Origin: AP-15 sp963795485
GTDB lineage: Bacteria > Pseudomonadota > Alphaproteobacteria > ATCC43930 > CGMCC-115725
Length of the DNA: 64,000 nt
Direction of reading: 5' to 3'
Assembly: GCA_963795485.1 (NCBI GenBank)
Contig: CAWCIL010000003.1
Span: 124,001 to 188,000 of the forward strand
In this document: positions 56,081 to 64,000 of the stretch, in pieces
Position numbering within the stretch: position 1 is the first letter of the stretch
Layout of the letters: each line of letters begins with the position of its first letter
Program-made: the position numbers and the translations under genes
The notes under the pieces: generated by a model
What the model was told of the DNA's origin: nothing
What the model saw: only the letters and a program-made list of their open reading frames with translations
Database searches by the model: none

Positions 56081-57404
56081 ATGCTTCGAGGCGAGGGTTC
56101 TTTTTGTGTCATACGCCGGAAACATTTCCGGCTGGCGATGTTGACCGCAGCCGCACCGGCGCTGCTGCTGGCCGCCACCGCCGCCTGGGCCGCGGCGCCG
56201 GAGAGCAGCGGGCCGGTCAGTCTGCAGTTCACGATTCCGGTTCCGGTTGCATCGACCAACAAGACCGGCGGGATGTACGGGTTCGACATCAGCTTTGTCG
56301 AACTCGACGACGCAAACCTACTATCTCGGCGACCGCTCGAACGCCTCGGTCGATGAGGTCAATGCCGCCACCGGGACCTTCGTCAAGCATATTACGGCGA
56401 CCCCGCCCTTCGCCGGCGCCACGGGCACCAACAGCACCTCCGGCCCGAACGGGGTGGCCAGCGGCGGTGGCTGCATTTTCGCCGGCGACGGCCCGAGCCG
56501 CGTGGTTTCGTTCACTCTCGGCGGCAGCCAGGTCACCAGCATCCTGACCGGCGGAAAATTCCGGGCGGATGAATTGGCTTACGATCCCGCCGACCGGATC
56601 CTGATTGTCGCGAATAACGCCGACGCGCCGCCCTTCGCCACCCTGCTCAACGTCAGCACGGCGTGCAAGCTCACGATCCGAAAAAAGATTCCCTATTCCT
56701 TCGCCACAAACGGGGCGGAGCAGGCGGCGTGGGACCCGGCGACACAGCGGTTTTATCAGTCGATCCCCTCGATCTCCGGAACGACCGCGGCGCCTGGGAT
56801 CGTCGGCGCGGTCATTCGCATCAATCCGCTGACCGGGTTGATCGACAACATGTTCGTAATTCCCTACTGCATGCCGGCCGGCCTGTCCTTGGGCCCGAAG
56901 GCTACATTTCTAGCGGGCTGCAGCGTCGTCTACGACACGATGGGTGATCCCTGGTTCGGCGCCGACACCAATAGCGCGAACCCGTTTCAGGTGATCATCG
57001 ACACCAATGGCGTCTATTCATTTGTGGGAGGCATCGGCTCCTCGGATGAAGTTTGGTACAATTCGGGCGACGACCACTGGTACACCGGCACCTCAAACTC
57101 GTCCTATTCGGCGCATCCGGTGGCCTCGAAGACGGGCGCCACTTCGACCACCGATGAGGGTGCCGCCCTCCTCGGGGTGATCGACGGGACCAGCCAAAGC
57201 CTCGATCAGATCGTGCCGACGCTCAATGTGCCGGCGGTGACCGGAAAGCACGTCTCCGGAAGTTCCCACTCGGTGGCCGCCAATGCGACGAACAACTGGG
57301 TGTTCGTGCCGATTCCGGCAAACAATGCGATCCTCGGCTGCCTGACCGGGTGCATCGCGGTCTATTACCGGAACGACGCCGACAAGGCAGGCGCCACCGA
57401 CTAG
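56081..57404 (+). CDS. secreted beta-propeller-like protein (one frameshift)
   Basis: Signal peptide (FRLAMLTAAAPALLLAATAA), then VSLQFTIPVPVASTNKTGGM and YGFDISFVELDD. One extra base near 56315 must be removed to go on with TYYLGDRSNASVDEVNAATG and a repeat-rich body: FRADELAYDPADRILIVANN, GAEQAAWDPATQRFYQSIPS, NWVFVPIPANNAILGC. The repeated D..T...Y/F blades suggest a beta-propeller of the lactonase/YVTN type; about 440 aa. Three Cys near the C-terminus (CLTGC) could form a disulfide. Function unknown, exported. Confidence 0.68.
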
Positions 57405-57466
57405 CCGAAAGCGAATCCTCGCGCAGCCTGTCCAAGCAGACTGCGGCGCGAGGAAAAGCTGCCATA

Positions 57467-57492
57467 GAAACGCGGGCTTCGGCCCGCGTTTC
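57467..57492. terminator. hairpin terminator after the secreted protein gene
   Basis: GAAACGCGGGC-TTCG-GCCCGCGTTTC, an 11-bp stem with a TTCG-type tetraloop, 62 bp after the stop. It lies between convergent genes and may serve both. Confidence 0.8.
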
Positions 57493-57559
57493 GCATTCGC
57501 GCATTTGATTTAGGGCCGGGCATTTGATTTTAGGGCCGGATCAGCTGATTATCGGTCGA

Positions 57560-59872
57560 TCAGCGCGGCTCCGCCGATTGCTGGAGCGCCTGCCACAGCC
57601 GCGCCGGGGTCGCCGGCATGTCGAGCCCGGCGGCTTCGGGGACGGCGTCGGCGACCGCGTTCATGACCGCGGCGAGTGCCGCGGTGGTGCCGGCCTCGCC
57701 GACCCCCTTGACGCCGAGCGCGTTGGTCCGGCATGGCGCCGGGCGCAGCGCGCTGCCGAGCATCGGCAGGTCCCCGGCCCGCGGCATCGCATAATCCATC
57801 AACGACCCGGCGACCAGCTGGCCGCTCACGTCGTAGATGCCGGCTTCGAGCAGCGCCTGACCGACCCCCTGGGCGATCCCACCTTGGACCTGGCCCTCGA
57901 CCAGCACCGGTTGCAACGGGTTGCCGCAATCGTCGACCGCATTATAGGCGGCCAGAGCGGCACTGCCGGTCTGAGGATCGACCTCGATTTCGGCGACATG
58001 AACGCCGTTGGGAAAGGAGGGCGGCACGTCGGCAGTGCGTCTCGTGTCGAGACTCTCGGCGATGACCCCGTCGCCGGCGAGATCAGCAGCCCGTGCGGCG
58101 ACCTCGAACAGCGACAGGCGCCGGTCGGTGCCGGCGATCGCGAAGACGCCATCGTCGTAGGCGATGTCGGCCTCGGCCGCTTCGAGCAGTTGCGCCGCCA
58201 CCCGGCGACCCTTGTCGACGACCGCCGCCACGGTCGCGGCGACGGCTCCGCCGACCGACATCGTCGCGCGCGAGGCGACCGCCCCGGCGCTCGGCACGCC
58301 GCTGTCGCTGTCGCCGCCCGCGAGTTCCACCTGCTCGACCGGGATGCCGAGCTGCCCGGCGACGAGGCGGCGATAAAGGGTGTGATGACCCTGGCCGCTC
58401 GGCTGCACCCCGATCGCCAGCAATAGCCGGCTGCCGCCGGGAAAGGTGATCGCCGCACCCTCGCCGGGCTGGCCGCCGGCGATCTCCAGAAAGCACGATA
58501 CGCCGAGCCCGCGCCGCTTGCCGGCGGCCGCCGAGAGGGCGCGGCGCGCGGCAAAGCCCGCGACGTCGGCCTGCGCCAGCGCGGCCTCCAGCATCGCCGG
58601 GAAATCCCCGCTGTCATAGGTGGTCCCGACCGGCGTCCGATAGGGCATCATCGCCGGCGCGATTAGGTTGCGCCGGCGCAGTTCGATGCGGTCGATATCC
58701 ATGACCCGCGCCGCCTCGTCGACCAGCCGCTCGAGGCAATAATTGGCCTCGGGCCGGCCGGCGCCGCGATAGGGGCCGGTCGGCACGGTGTTGGTGAAGA
58801 GGCAACGAATCCGCACCGAGAGATGCCGGATGTCGTACATGCCCGGTAGACAGCGGGTGAAGTTGATGGTCGAGATGAAGGCGGCGTGCGAGGTCAGATA
58901 AGCGCCCATATTGGCCAGGCCGTCGATCTTGAGCCCAAGAAACTTGCCGTCGCGGTCGAGCGCCAATGCCGCCTCGACAAAGGTGTCGCGGGCCTGGTTG
59001 TCGGTCAGAAAGCATTCCGAGCGGCTGGCGAGCCAGCGCACCGGCCGCCCGATATCGCGCGCCGCGATCAGCAATGCCGGGTATTCGGGATAGGGTGCGG
59101 TGCGCATGCCGAACGCGCCGCCGACATCGCCGCTGATGACGCGCAGCTTTTCCGGTGCGAGCCCCATCGTGCGGCGCAGATGGTCGTGCATGACAAAGGC
59201 GCTCTGCGATCCGCAGGTGAGGGTGAAACGGTCGGTCGCGCGATCGTGCTCGGCGAGTGCCGCGCGCGGTTCGAGGGGGACGACGACGATCCGCTGGTTG
59301 GTCAGCGCGAGGCGGGCGACGTGGGCGGCGCCGGCGAAAATCTCGTCGAGTCTGCGCGCAGCCGCGGTCTCGGTCCCGGGGCCATGCCAATCGAGCGCCA
59401 GATTGCCCGGCGCCTCGGTCCACAGGACCGGCGTTCCAGGCTCGCCGGCCTGGCGCAGCTCGACGACCGCGTCGCGTGGAGCATAATCCACCGCTACCGC
59501 TTCGGCCGCATCGCGCGCCGCGGCCTCGGTCTCGCCGACAACCAGCGCCACCGCCTCGCCGACATGGCGCACGCAGTCCGCGGCGAGGGCGGGGCGGAAC
59601 GGCAGGACCAGCCCGGCGCCGCCCGGCACCGGGGCCGGGATCGTCAGATTGCCGACCCTGCCCTCGGCCATGTCGGTTGCGGTTAAGACCGCCAGCACCC
59701 CGGGCCGGCGGCGCGCCGCCGTCGTATCGAGCGCGCGGATTTCGGCAAACGCATGAGGCGAGCGGACAAACACGGCATGCGCCGCCTCGCGCGGCATCGC
59801 GTCGTCGGCAAACCGGCCGGCGCCGGCCAACAGTCTGTGGTCCTCGAAACGCGGCTCGAAATTCCGGTTCAT
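57560..59872 (-). CDS. xanthine dehydrogenase family molybdopterin-binding subunit (CoxL-type)
   Basis: 770 aa. N-terminal LLAGAGRFADDAMPREAAHA, then VGEAVALVVGETEAAARDAAEAV, VVVPLEPRAALAEHDRA, GDVGGAFGMRT, and the molybdenum-site TGPYRGAGRPEANYCLERLV. The active loop PYRGAGR is that of form II/other xanthine-oxidase-family proteins, not the AYRCSFR of true CO dehydrogenase. C-terminal VKGVGEAGTTAALAAVMNAV holds the catalytic Glu. Here it is an orphan large subunit: no 2Fe-2S or FAD subunit gene in the window. It hydroxylates an unknown aromatic or aldehyde substrate. Confidence 0.9.
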   Translation of the reverse strand: MNRNFEPRFEDHRLLAGAGRFADDAMPREAAHAVFVRSPHAFAEIRALDTTAARRRPGVLAVLTATDMAEGRVGNLTIPAPVPGGAGLVLPFRPALAADCVRHVGEAVALVVGETEAAARDAAEAVAVDYAPRDAVVELRQAGEPGTPVLWTEAPGNLALDWHGPGTETAAARRLDEIFAGAAHVARLALTNQRIVVVPLEPRAALAEHDRATDRFTLTCGSQSAFVMHDHLRRTMGLAPEKLRVISGDVGGAFGMRTAPYPEYPALLIAARDIGRPVRWLASRSECFLTDNQARDTFVEAALALDRDGKFLGLKIDGLANMGAYLTSHAAFISTINFTRCLPGMYDIRHLSVRIRCLFTNTVPTGPYRGAGRPEANYCLERLVDEAARVMDIDRIELRRRNLIAPAMMPYRTPVGTTYDSGDFPAMLEAALAQADVAGFAARRALSAAAGKRRGLGVSCFLEIAGGQPGEGAAITFPGGSRLLLAIGVQPSGQGHHTLYRRLVAGQLGIPVEQVELAGGDSDSGVPSAGAVASRATMSVGGAVAATVAAVVDKGRRVAAQLLEAAEADIAYDDGVFAIAGTDRRLSLFEVAARAADLAGDGVIAESLDTRRTADVPPSFPNGVHVAEIEVDPQTGSAALAAYNAVDDCGNPLQPVLVEGQVQGGIAQGVGQALLEAGIYDVSGQLVAGSLMDYAMPRAGDLPMLGSALRPAPCRTNALGVKGVGEAGTTAALAAVMNAVADAVPEAAGLDMPATPARLWQALQQSAEPR

Positions 59873-60081
59873 CGCAGGCTCCCTCGCGGCGAGGGTGGCC
59901 CGGCCGCCGATCGAGGATCAAGCGCTTTGTGCCGCTTAACAGATCGCGCCGATGCTGCTCTAATGGGTCGGGGGTTGACGAAAACGCCGGCCGAGGGGAT
60001 TGGAAATGCCGCGATTGCCCGCAACGGTTGGGTGTGCACCCGGCGTCGTGCCGGCCCCAAAACCGGCCCATCGCTGACGAG

Positions 60082-60957
60082 ATGGAAATCTCGCTCGATC
60101 TCGCGGTCAACGCGATCGTCGCCGGCCTGCTGCTCGGCGGATTTTACGCGGCGGTGACGGTCGGGGTAACGATCTCCTTTGGCATGCTCGACATCGTCAA
60201 CATCGCCCATCCGGCCTTTATCATGCTCGGCTCGTTCGTCGCCTATGCGCTGAATTCGCGTTTTGGCCTCGACCCGGTGCTGATCGGCGTCGCCATGTCG
60301 CCGCTGTTCTTTCTGCTCGGCACGGCCGTCTACCAGATTTATTACTATGCTTTCGAGCGGCGCGGCGAGGAGTCGATCCAGGGCCTCGCGTTTTTCTTTG
60401 GCCTGTTGTTTGTCGGCGAGGTGGCGCTGATCCTGGTCTTCGGCGTCGATTACCGTTTTGTCGCGGCGGCGTATATCGGCCCGAGCCTGCATCTGGGCGT
60501 CGTCGACCTGCCGTTGCGCATGCTGGTCCCGTTTGTCGTGTCCTTGCTGATGGTCGCCGTGCTGCAGGTGTTTCTCGGGCGCAGCTTTATCGGGCGCGCG
60601 ATCCTCGCCGTGTCGCAGGACCGGCTCGCCCTGCAGCTGATGGCGGCCAACCCGAGCCGAGTCAAGCGGATCGCCTTTGGCATCTCGATCGCCACCGCTT
60701 CGGTCGCCGGCGCGCTCCTGATCATCATCCAGCCGGTCGAGCCGTCGGTCGGCCGCGACTATATCGGGCGGATCTTCGCGATCTGCGTCCTGGGCGGGAT
60801 GACGAGCTTCCCCGGCATGGTCGCCGGCGCGCTGCTGATCGGCGTTGTCGAGAGTCTGACTGCCACCTTTTACGGCCCCTCCTGGGCGCCGGCGGTGGCC
60901 TTCGGCTTTCTGCTCCTGACCCTAGCGGTCCGTCCTGCCGGCATCCTCGGCCGCTGA
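60082..60957 (+). CDS. livH: branched-chain amino-acid-type ABC transporter permease, LivH-like
   Basis: 291 aa. MEISLDLAVNAIVAGLLLGG, FGMLDIVNIAHPAFIMLGSF and the later AVSQDRLALQLMAANPSRVK, GRDYIGRIFAICVLGGMTSF, VVESLTATFYGPSWAP match LivH. First of four genes livHMGF. The substrate-binding protein is not in the window. Inner membrane. Confidence 0.93.
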   Translation: MEISLDLAVNAIVAGLLLGGFYAAVTVGVTISFGMLDIVNIAHPAFIMLGSFVAYALNSRFGLDPVLIGVAMSPLFFLLGTAVYQIYYYAFERRGEESIQGLAFFFGLLFVGEVALILVFGVDYRFVAAAYIGPSLHLGVVDLPLRMLVPFVVSLLMVAVLQVFLGRSFIGRAILAVSQDRLALQLMAANPSRVKRIAFGISIATASVAGALLIIIQPVEPSVGRDYIGRIFAICVLGGMTSFPGMVAGALLIGVVESLTATFYGPSWAPAVAFGFLLLTLAVRPAGILGR

Positions 60958-60984
60958 GAATGACCGGGCTCGGCCGCTACAGCC

Positions 60985-61009
60985 CCTCTCCCCCACCGCG
61001 GGAGAGAGG
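60985..61009. repeat. intergenic palindrome between livH and livM
   Basis: CCTCTCCCCCACCGCGGGAGAGAGG, an inverted repeat of the same kind as at 45082 and 47248, in the 79-bp gap between livH and livM. It may attenuate between the two. Confidence 0.6.
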
Positions 61010-61036
61010 CCGTTCTATTGCGGGCCAGCGGCGGCG

Positions 61037-61987
61037 ATGAGCAGCGGAAAGTTCTGGCTGGCGTCGTTCGCCTTCGTGGCGGCGCTGCTGCTGGTGACGC
61101 GCTGGCAGATTCAGAACGAGTATTTCTATTTCGCCGGCTATGTGGTGCTGCAATATGTCGTGCTGGCGACCGCCTGGAACATCCTCGGCGGCTATACCGG
61201 CTACACCAATTTCGGCACTGCCGCCTTTTTCGCGTTCGGCGCCTACACCGCGGTCGTGCTGCACAAGCTGACCTCTGTTCCGGTTCCGGTGATGATCCTG
61301 GCGGCCGGGGCGGTTTCCGGGCTCCTCGGCTTTGGCATGGGTTATCTGACCCTGCGGCTGAAAGGGGTGTTTTTTGCCATTGCCACCCTGGCGATGGCGA
61401 TCGTGGCGCAGACCCTGATCGTCAATTGGGACTATGTCGGCGGCTCGCGCGGCATCTACATCATCCGGCCGCAGCAGGCGCCGCTGTTCGGCGGCTATAT
61501 CGAATACCTCTATTCCTTGATGCTGCTGCTGAGCTGGCTGGCGGTGGCGATCGCGCATACGATCGAGCATTCGCGGCTGGGGCTCGGGCTCGCTGCGATC
61601 CGCGACGACGAGCAGGCGGCCGAGGCGGGCGGCGTGCCGACCCTGCGGCTGAAGCTGGTCGCGACGACGCTGAGCGGCGCGTTGATGGGCATGGCCGGGG
61701 CGCCCCTGCCTTATTACGTGACCTATCTCGACCCGACCTCGAGCTTCAATCTCTCCTACGCGGTCAACGCCGTGGCGATGCCGCTGATCGGCGGCATGAC
61801 CAGCTGGGTGGGCCCGGTCATCGGCGCGGTCCTGTTGGGCACGATCCAGCAGGTGGCGACGGTGACGATTTCATCGGCGCTGAACCTGTTGATCGTCGGG
61901 CTGCTGCTGATCGGCTTTGTCATCGTGGCGCCCAACGGGATCGTCGGCCTGGTCACGGCCCGGCGCCGGAAGCGGGCGCGGCGATGA
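61037..61987 (+). CDS. livM: branched-chain amino-acid-type ABC transporter permease, LivM-like
   Basis: 316 aa. VLATAWNILGGYTGYTNFGT, RLKGVFFAIATLAMAIVAQT, then IRDDEQAAEAGGVPTLRLKL with the coupling-helix EAA-type loop, and SWVGPVIGAVLLGTIQQVAT near the C-terminus. Its TGA overlaps the livG ATG (ATGA). Forms the channel with LivH. Confidence 0.93.
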   Translation: MSSGKFWLASFAFVAALLLVTRWQIQNEYFYFAGYVVLQYVVLATAWNILGGYTGYTNFGTAAFFAFGAYTAVVLHKLTSVPVPVMILAAGAVSGLLGFGMGYLTLRLKGVFFAIATLAMAIVAQTLIVNWDYVGGSRGIYIIRPQQAPLFGGYIEYLYSLMLLLSWLAVAIAHTIEHSRLGLGLAAIRDDEQAAEAGGVPTLRLKLVATTLSGALMGMAGAPLPYYVTYLDPTSSFNLSYAVNAVAMPLIGGMTSWVGPVIGAVLLGTIQQVATVTISSALNLLIVGLLLIGFVIVAPNGIVGLVTARRRKRARR

Positions 61988-62730
61988 CCCAATCGGGGCC
62001 GCCATTGCTCGAGGCGAGCGGCCTGGCCAAGCATTTCGGTGGGTTCGTCGCACTCGACAACATCGATCTCGCGATCGCCGAAGGCGAGAGGCTGGGGCTG
62101 ATCGGCCCCAACGGCTCTGGCAAGAGCACGCTCGTCAACTGCCTGTGCGGCACGCTGCGCCACGACAGCGGCACGATCATGTTCGCCGGCCGCCGGCTCG
62201 ACGGCGCTCCGGCCTACAAGCGCACGAGGCTCGGGCTCGCCCGCAGCTTTCAGCTGCCGCGGCCGTTCCGTACGATGAGCCTCCTCGACAATCTGCGCAT
62301 TCCGCTGCTCTACGCGGTCAATGCCCGGGCCGGGACGCATCTGCACGCAGCCGCCATCGAGGAGCGCTCCTTGCAGCTCCTCGACGAGGTCGGGCTCGCC
62401 GACAAGGCCGGCCGGCTGCCGCGCGACCTGACCCAGGTCGAGATGCGCAAGCTCGAGCTGGCCCGCGCGGTGGCGAGCGCGCCGCGGCTCCTGTTCGCCG
62501 ACGAATCGATGGCCGGGCTGTCGCCCTCCGAGGTCGAGGAGATCCTCGGCGTGCTGTTCCGGCTCAACGAAGGCGGCATCACGATCGTCCTGATCGAGCA
62601 CATCATGCACGCGGTGATGAGCTTTTCGACCCGGCTCGTGGTGCTGGTGGCCGGGCACAAGATCGCCGACGGGGCGCCGCAGGAGGCGATCCGCAACCCC
62701 GAGGTCGAAAGGGCCTATCTTGGCGAGTAG
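61984..62730 (+). CDS. livG: ABC transporter ATP-binding protein, LivG-like
   Basis: 248 aa. Walker A GLIGPNGSGKSTLVNC, Q-loop LARSFQLPRPF, and Walker B RLLFADESMAGLSPSEV. The signature reads LTQVEMRKLELARAV rather than LSGGQ or LSYGQQR, noncanonical but seen in this subfamily. Switch His in LIEHIMHAVMSF. Overlaps livM by four bases and livF by eleven. Confidence 0.92.
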   Translation: MTQSGPPLLEASGLAKHFGGFVALDNIDLAIAEGERLGLIGPNGSGKSTLVNCLCGTLRHDSGTIMFAGRRLDGAPAYKRTRLGLARSFQLPRPFRTMSLLDNLRIPLLYAVNARAGTHLHAAAIEERSLQLLDEVGLADKAGRLPRDLTQVEMRKLELARAVASAPRLLFADESMAGLSPSEVEEILGVLFRLNEGGITIVLIEHIMHAVMSFSTRLVVLVAGHKIADGAPQEAIRNPEVERAYLGE

Positions 62731-63451
62731 CCTGACGATTTCGGGCGTCGATGCCGGCTATGGCGCGGTGCGCGTGCTCGAAGGCGTGTCGCTCGAAGTG
62801 GCGGCGGGCGAGACCGTGGTCTTGCTCGGCACCAACGGCAACGGCAAGAGCACGGTCATGAAATGCGTGATGGGCATGGTCAGGCCGATGGCCGGGACCA
62901 TCGTCGCCGAGATCGACGGCAAGCGGCACGACCTGGTCGGCCGTTCGACCGAGGCGATCGTCGACCTCGGCATCAGCCTGGTGCCCGAGGGCAGACGCCT
63001 GTTTTCGAAATTGACCGTTGAGGAGAATCTGCTGCTGGGTGCCTTCCGCCCGACCGCGCGGGCCCTGATCGCCGGCAACCTCGATTCGTGCTACGCGACC
63101 TTCCCCGTATTGCGCGAGCGGCGCCGCCAGCTCGCTGGCAGCATGAGCGGCGGCGAGCAGCAGATGCTGGCGCTCGCCCGCGCCTTGATGTCGGCGCCAA
63201 AAATATTGCTGATCGACGAGCCGTCGGTCGGGCTCGCGCCGGTTCTGGTCAAGCGCACGATCGAAAAGATCGAGGAATTGAAGGAGCGCTATCAGCTGAC
63301 CGTGCTGATGGCCGAGCAGAACTTCAATCAAGCGGTGCGCATCGCCGATCGCGGCTACGTCATCGTGCACGGCAAGATCGCCTTTACCGGCGAATCCGCC
63401 GAAGCCCTCAACAACAACGAGCTGGTCCGCAAGTTCTATCTCGGGCTGTGA
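62720..63451 (+). CDS. livF: ABC transporter ATP-binding protein, LivF-like
   Basis: 243 aa from a TTG start. Walker A VLLGTNGNGKSTVMKC, LVPEGRRLFSKLTVEENLLL typical of LivF, signature SMSGGEQQMLALARAL and Walker B ILLIDEPSVGLAPVLV, switch MAEQNFNQAV. It overlaps livG by eleven bases, so translation is coupled. An ATG is lacking near the family start, which supports TTG. Confidence 0.92.
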   Translation: MASSLTISGVDAGYGAVRVLEGVSLEVAAGETVVLLGTNGNGKSTVMKCVMGMVRPMAGTIVAEIDGKRHDLVGRSTEAIVDLGISLVPEGRRLFSKLTVEENLLLGAFRPTARALIAGNLDSCYATFPVLRERRRQLAGSMSGGEQQMLALARALMSAPKILLIDEPSVGLAPVLVKRTIEKIEELKERYQLTVLMAEQNFNQAVRIADRGYVIVHGKIAFTGESAEALNNNELVRKFYLGL

Positions 63452-64000
63452 CCGACCGCTTGCAGAGGCGCCCGCTCGGCGAAGGCGCTCTGTGGCCAGA
63501 CAAGCCCGTAATGATCGCGCAAGGTTGCGCCGGTGTAGGCGGTGCGGAACAGGCCGCGCCGCTGAAGCAGCGGGATCACCTCCGCGGCGAAGACGTCGAG
63601 CTGCGCCGGCAGCAGGGGCGGCATGATGTTGAAGCCGTCCGCGGCACCTTCGGTAAACCAGTCCTCGATCAGGTCGGCGATCTGCTCCGGGGTGCCGGCG
63701 GCGGTGAAATGGCCGCGTGCGCCGGCGAGGTAGGCCAGCAATTGCCGCAGAGTCGGCTTTTCGCGTCGCACGAAGTTCAGGATGACTTCGGTACGGCTGC
63801 GCGCCGCCTCGACCGAGCCGGGGTCGGGGAAGTCCTCCGGCGCGAGCGGGCGGTCGAGCGGCAGATGCGAGAAATCATGCCCGCCGAATCGGCCGGAGAG
63901 CCGCTTGCGCCCGATTTCGGGGTCGGCGAGCTGGTTCAGCTCGCGCGCCAGGCGCTGCGCCTCGGCCTCGGTCGATGCGATCATCGGGCTGAGGCCTGGC
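63436..64000 (-). CDS. LLM-class FMNH2-dependent monooxygenase, C-terminal part, runs off the window
   Basis: About 188 residues of the C-terminus. GGHDFSHLPLDRPLAPEDFP, the RREKPTLRQLLAYLAGARGH stretch, TPEQIADLIEDWFTEGAADG, NIMPPLLPAQLDVFAAEVIP, LLQRRGLFRTAYTGATLRDH: the nitrilotriacetate/dibenzothiophene/pristinamycin-type (NtaA/SnaA/DszA) family. It oxidises a small organic substrate with FMNH2 and oxygen. It is tail-to-tail with livF, overlapping by 16 bp. The N-terminal part lies beyond the window. Confidence 0.88.
   Translation of the reverse strand, partial: PGLSPMIASTEAEAQRLARELNQLADPEIGRKRLSGRFGGHDFSHLPLDRPLAPEDFPDPGSVEAARSRTEVILNFVRREKPTLRQLLAYLAGARGHFTAAGTPEQIADLIEDWFTEGAADGFNIMPPLLPAQLDVFAAEVIPLLQRRGLFRTAYTGATLRDHYGLVWPQSAFAERAPLQAVGHSPR

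Noticed and set aside
57560..59872. Aerobic carbon monoxide dehydrogenase large subunit
   Set aside because: The active-site loop is PYRGAGR, not the AYRCSFR of form I, and no coxM/coxS genes accompany it.

Overview
The window is high-GC DNA from an alphaproteobacterium. Gene content and order fit Rhodospirillales or Rhizobiales but do not fix a genus. Support comes from the mutY / DUF721 (DciA-type) / DsbA-like / smc block, the ileS-lspA-DUF3035 lipoprotein order, the COQ9 gene read away from rpsU, DUF465 and TIGR02444 proteins, three DUF29 genes and a CoxL-type molybdoprotein. It is mostly chromosomal housekeeping and catabolic DNA. I see no prophage, complete insertion sequence, CRISPR array or rRNA.

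Layout. 0-3 kb: end of an AI-2E-type permease, a glyoxalase II-like hydrolase, an alpha/beta hydrolase and a small secreted/membrane protein. 3-9.4 kb: genome maintenance (rnhB, mutY, DUF721, DsbA-like, smc). 9.4-19.2 kb: MFS transporter, PsiE-like protein, RidA, two-domain aspartyl protease, surE, class III adenylate cyclase, three DUF29 genes interleaved with an SDR, and a nitronate monooxygenase. 19.2-30.3 kb: mutS, MFS remnant, HIT protein, SDR, DUF3035-lspA-ileS, ribF, ETF-QO. 30.3-40.4 kb: TPR protein, ispE, tRNA-Gln, then small-molecule enzymes (SGNH hydrolase, acetyltransferases, GST, cupin, amino-acid oxidase, LLM monooxygenase). 39.8-42.6 kb: rutE, a truncated rutA, and an NCS1 permease behind a near-perfect sigma-54 promoter. 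42.7-49 kb: MFS transporter, VOC protein, a stranded PEP-CTERM signal, two related small membrane proteins, a CtBP-like dehydrogenase and a ThDP enzyme. 49-55.7 kb: vapBC, NUDIX, rpsU/def/COQ9, purEK, ubiX and two DUF465 proteins. 56-64 kb: secreted propeller-like protein, orphan CoxL-type large subunit, livHMGF ABC cassette and the C-terminal part of an LLM monooxygenase.

The most striking sequence-level property is the number of single-base frame disruptions in otherwise well-conserved genes. They are densest from about 1.3 to 18 kb and include smc and mutY, which are expected to be intact. Most read as one extra base, several sit in or beside homopolymers, ispE carries a compensating pair, and the tRNA has an extra T-loop base. 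Residual long-read assembly error explains this better than mass pseudogenisation. I give such genes as single frameshifted CDS spanning all frames and name the approximate break points.

Likely joint functions: lspA supports lipoproteins such as its DUF3035 neighbour. The sigma-54 promoter, NCS1 permease and rut remnants suggest nitrogen-limited use of a pyrimidine- or hydantoin-like compound. The liv cassette beside an LLM monooxygenase and a CoxL-type hydroxylase suggests uptake and oxidation of an organic substrate; this is inference from neighbourhood only.
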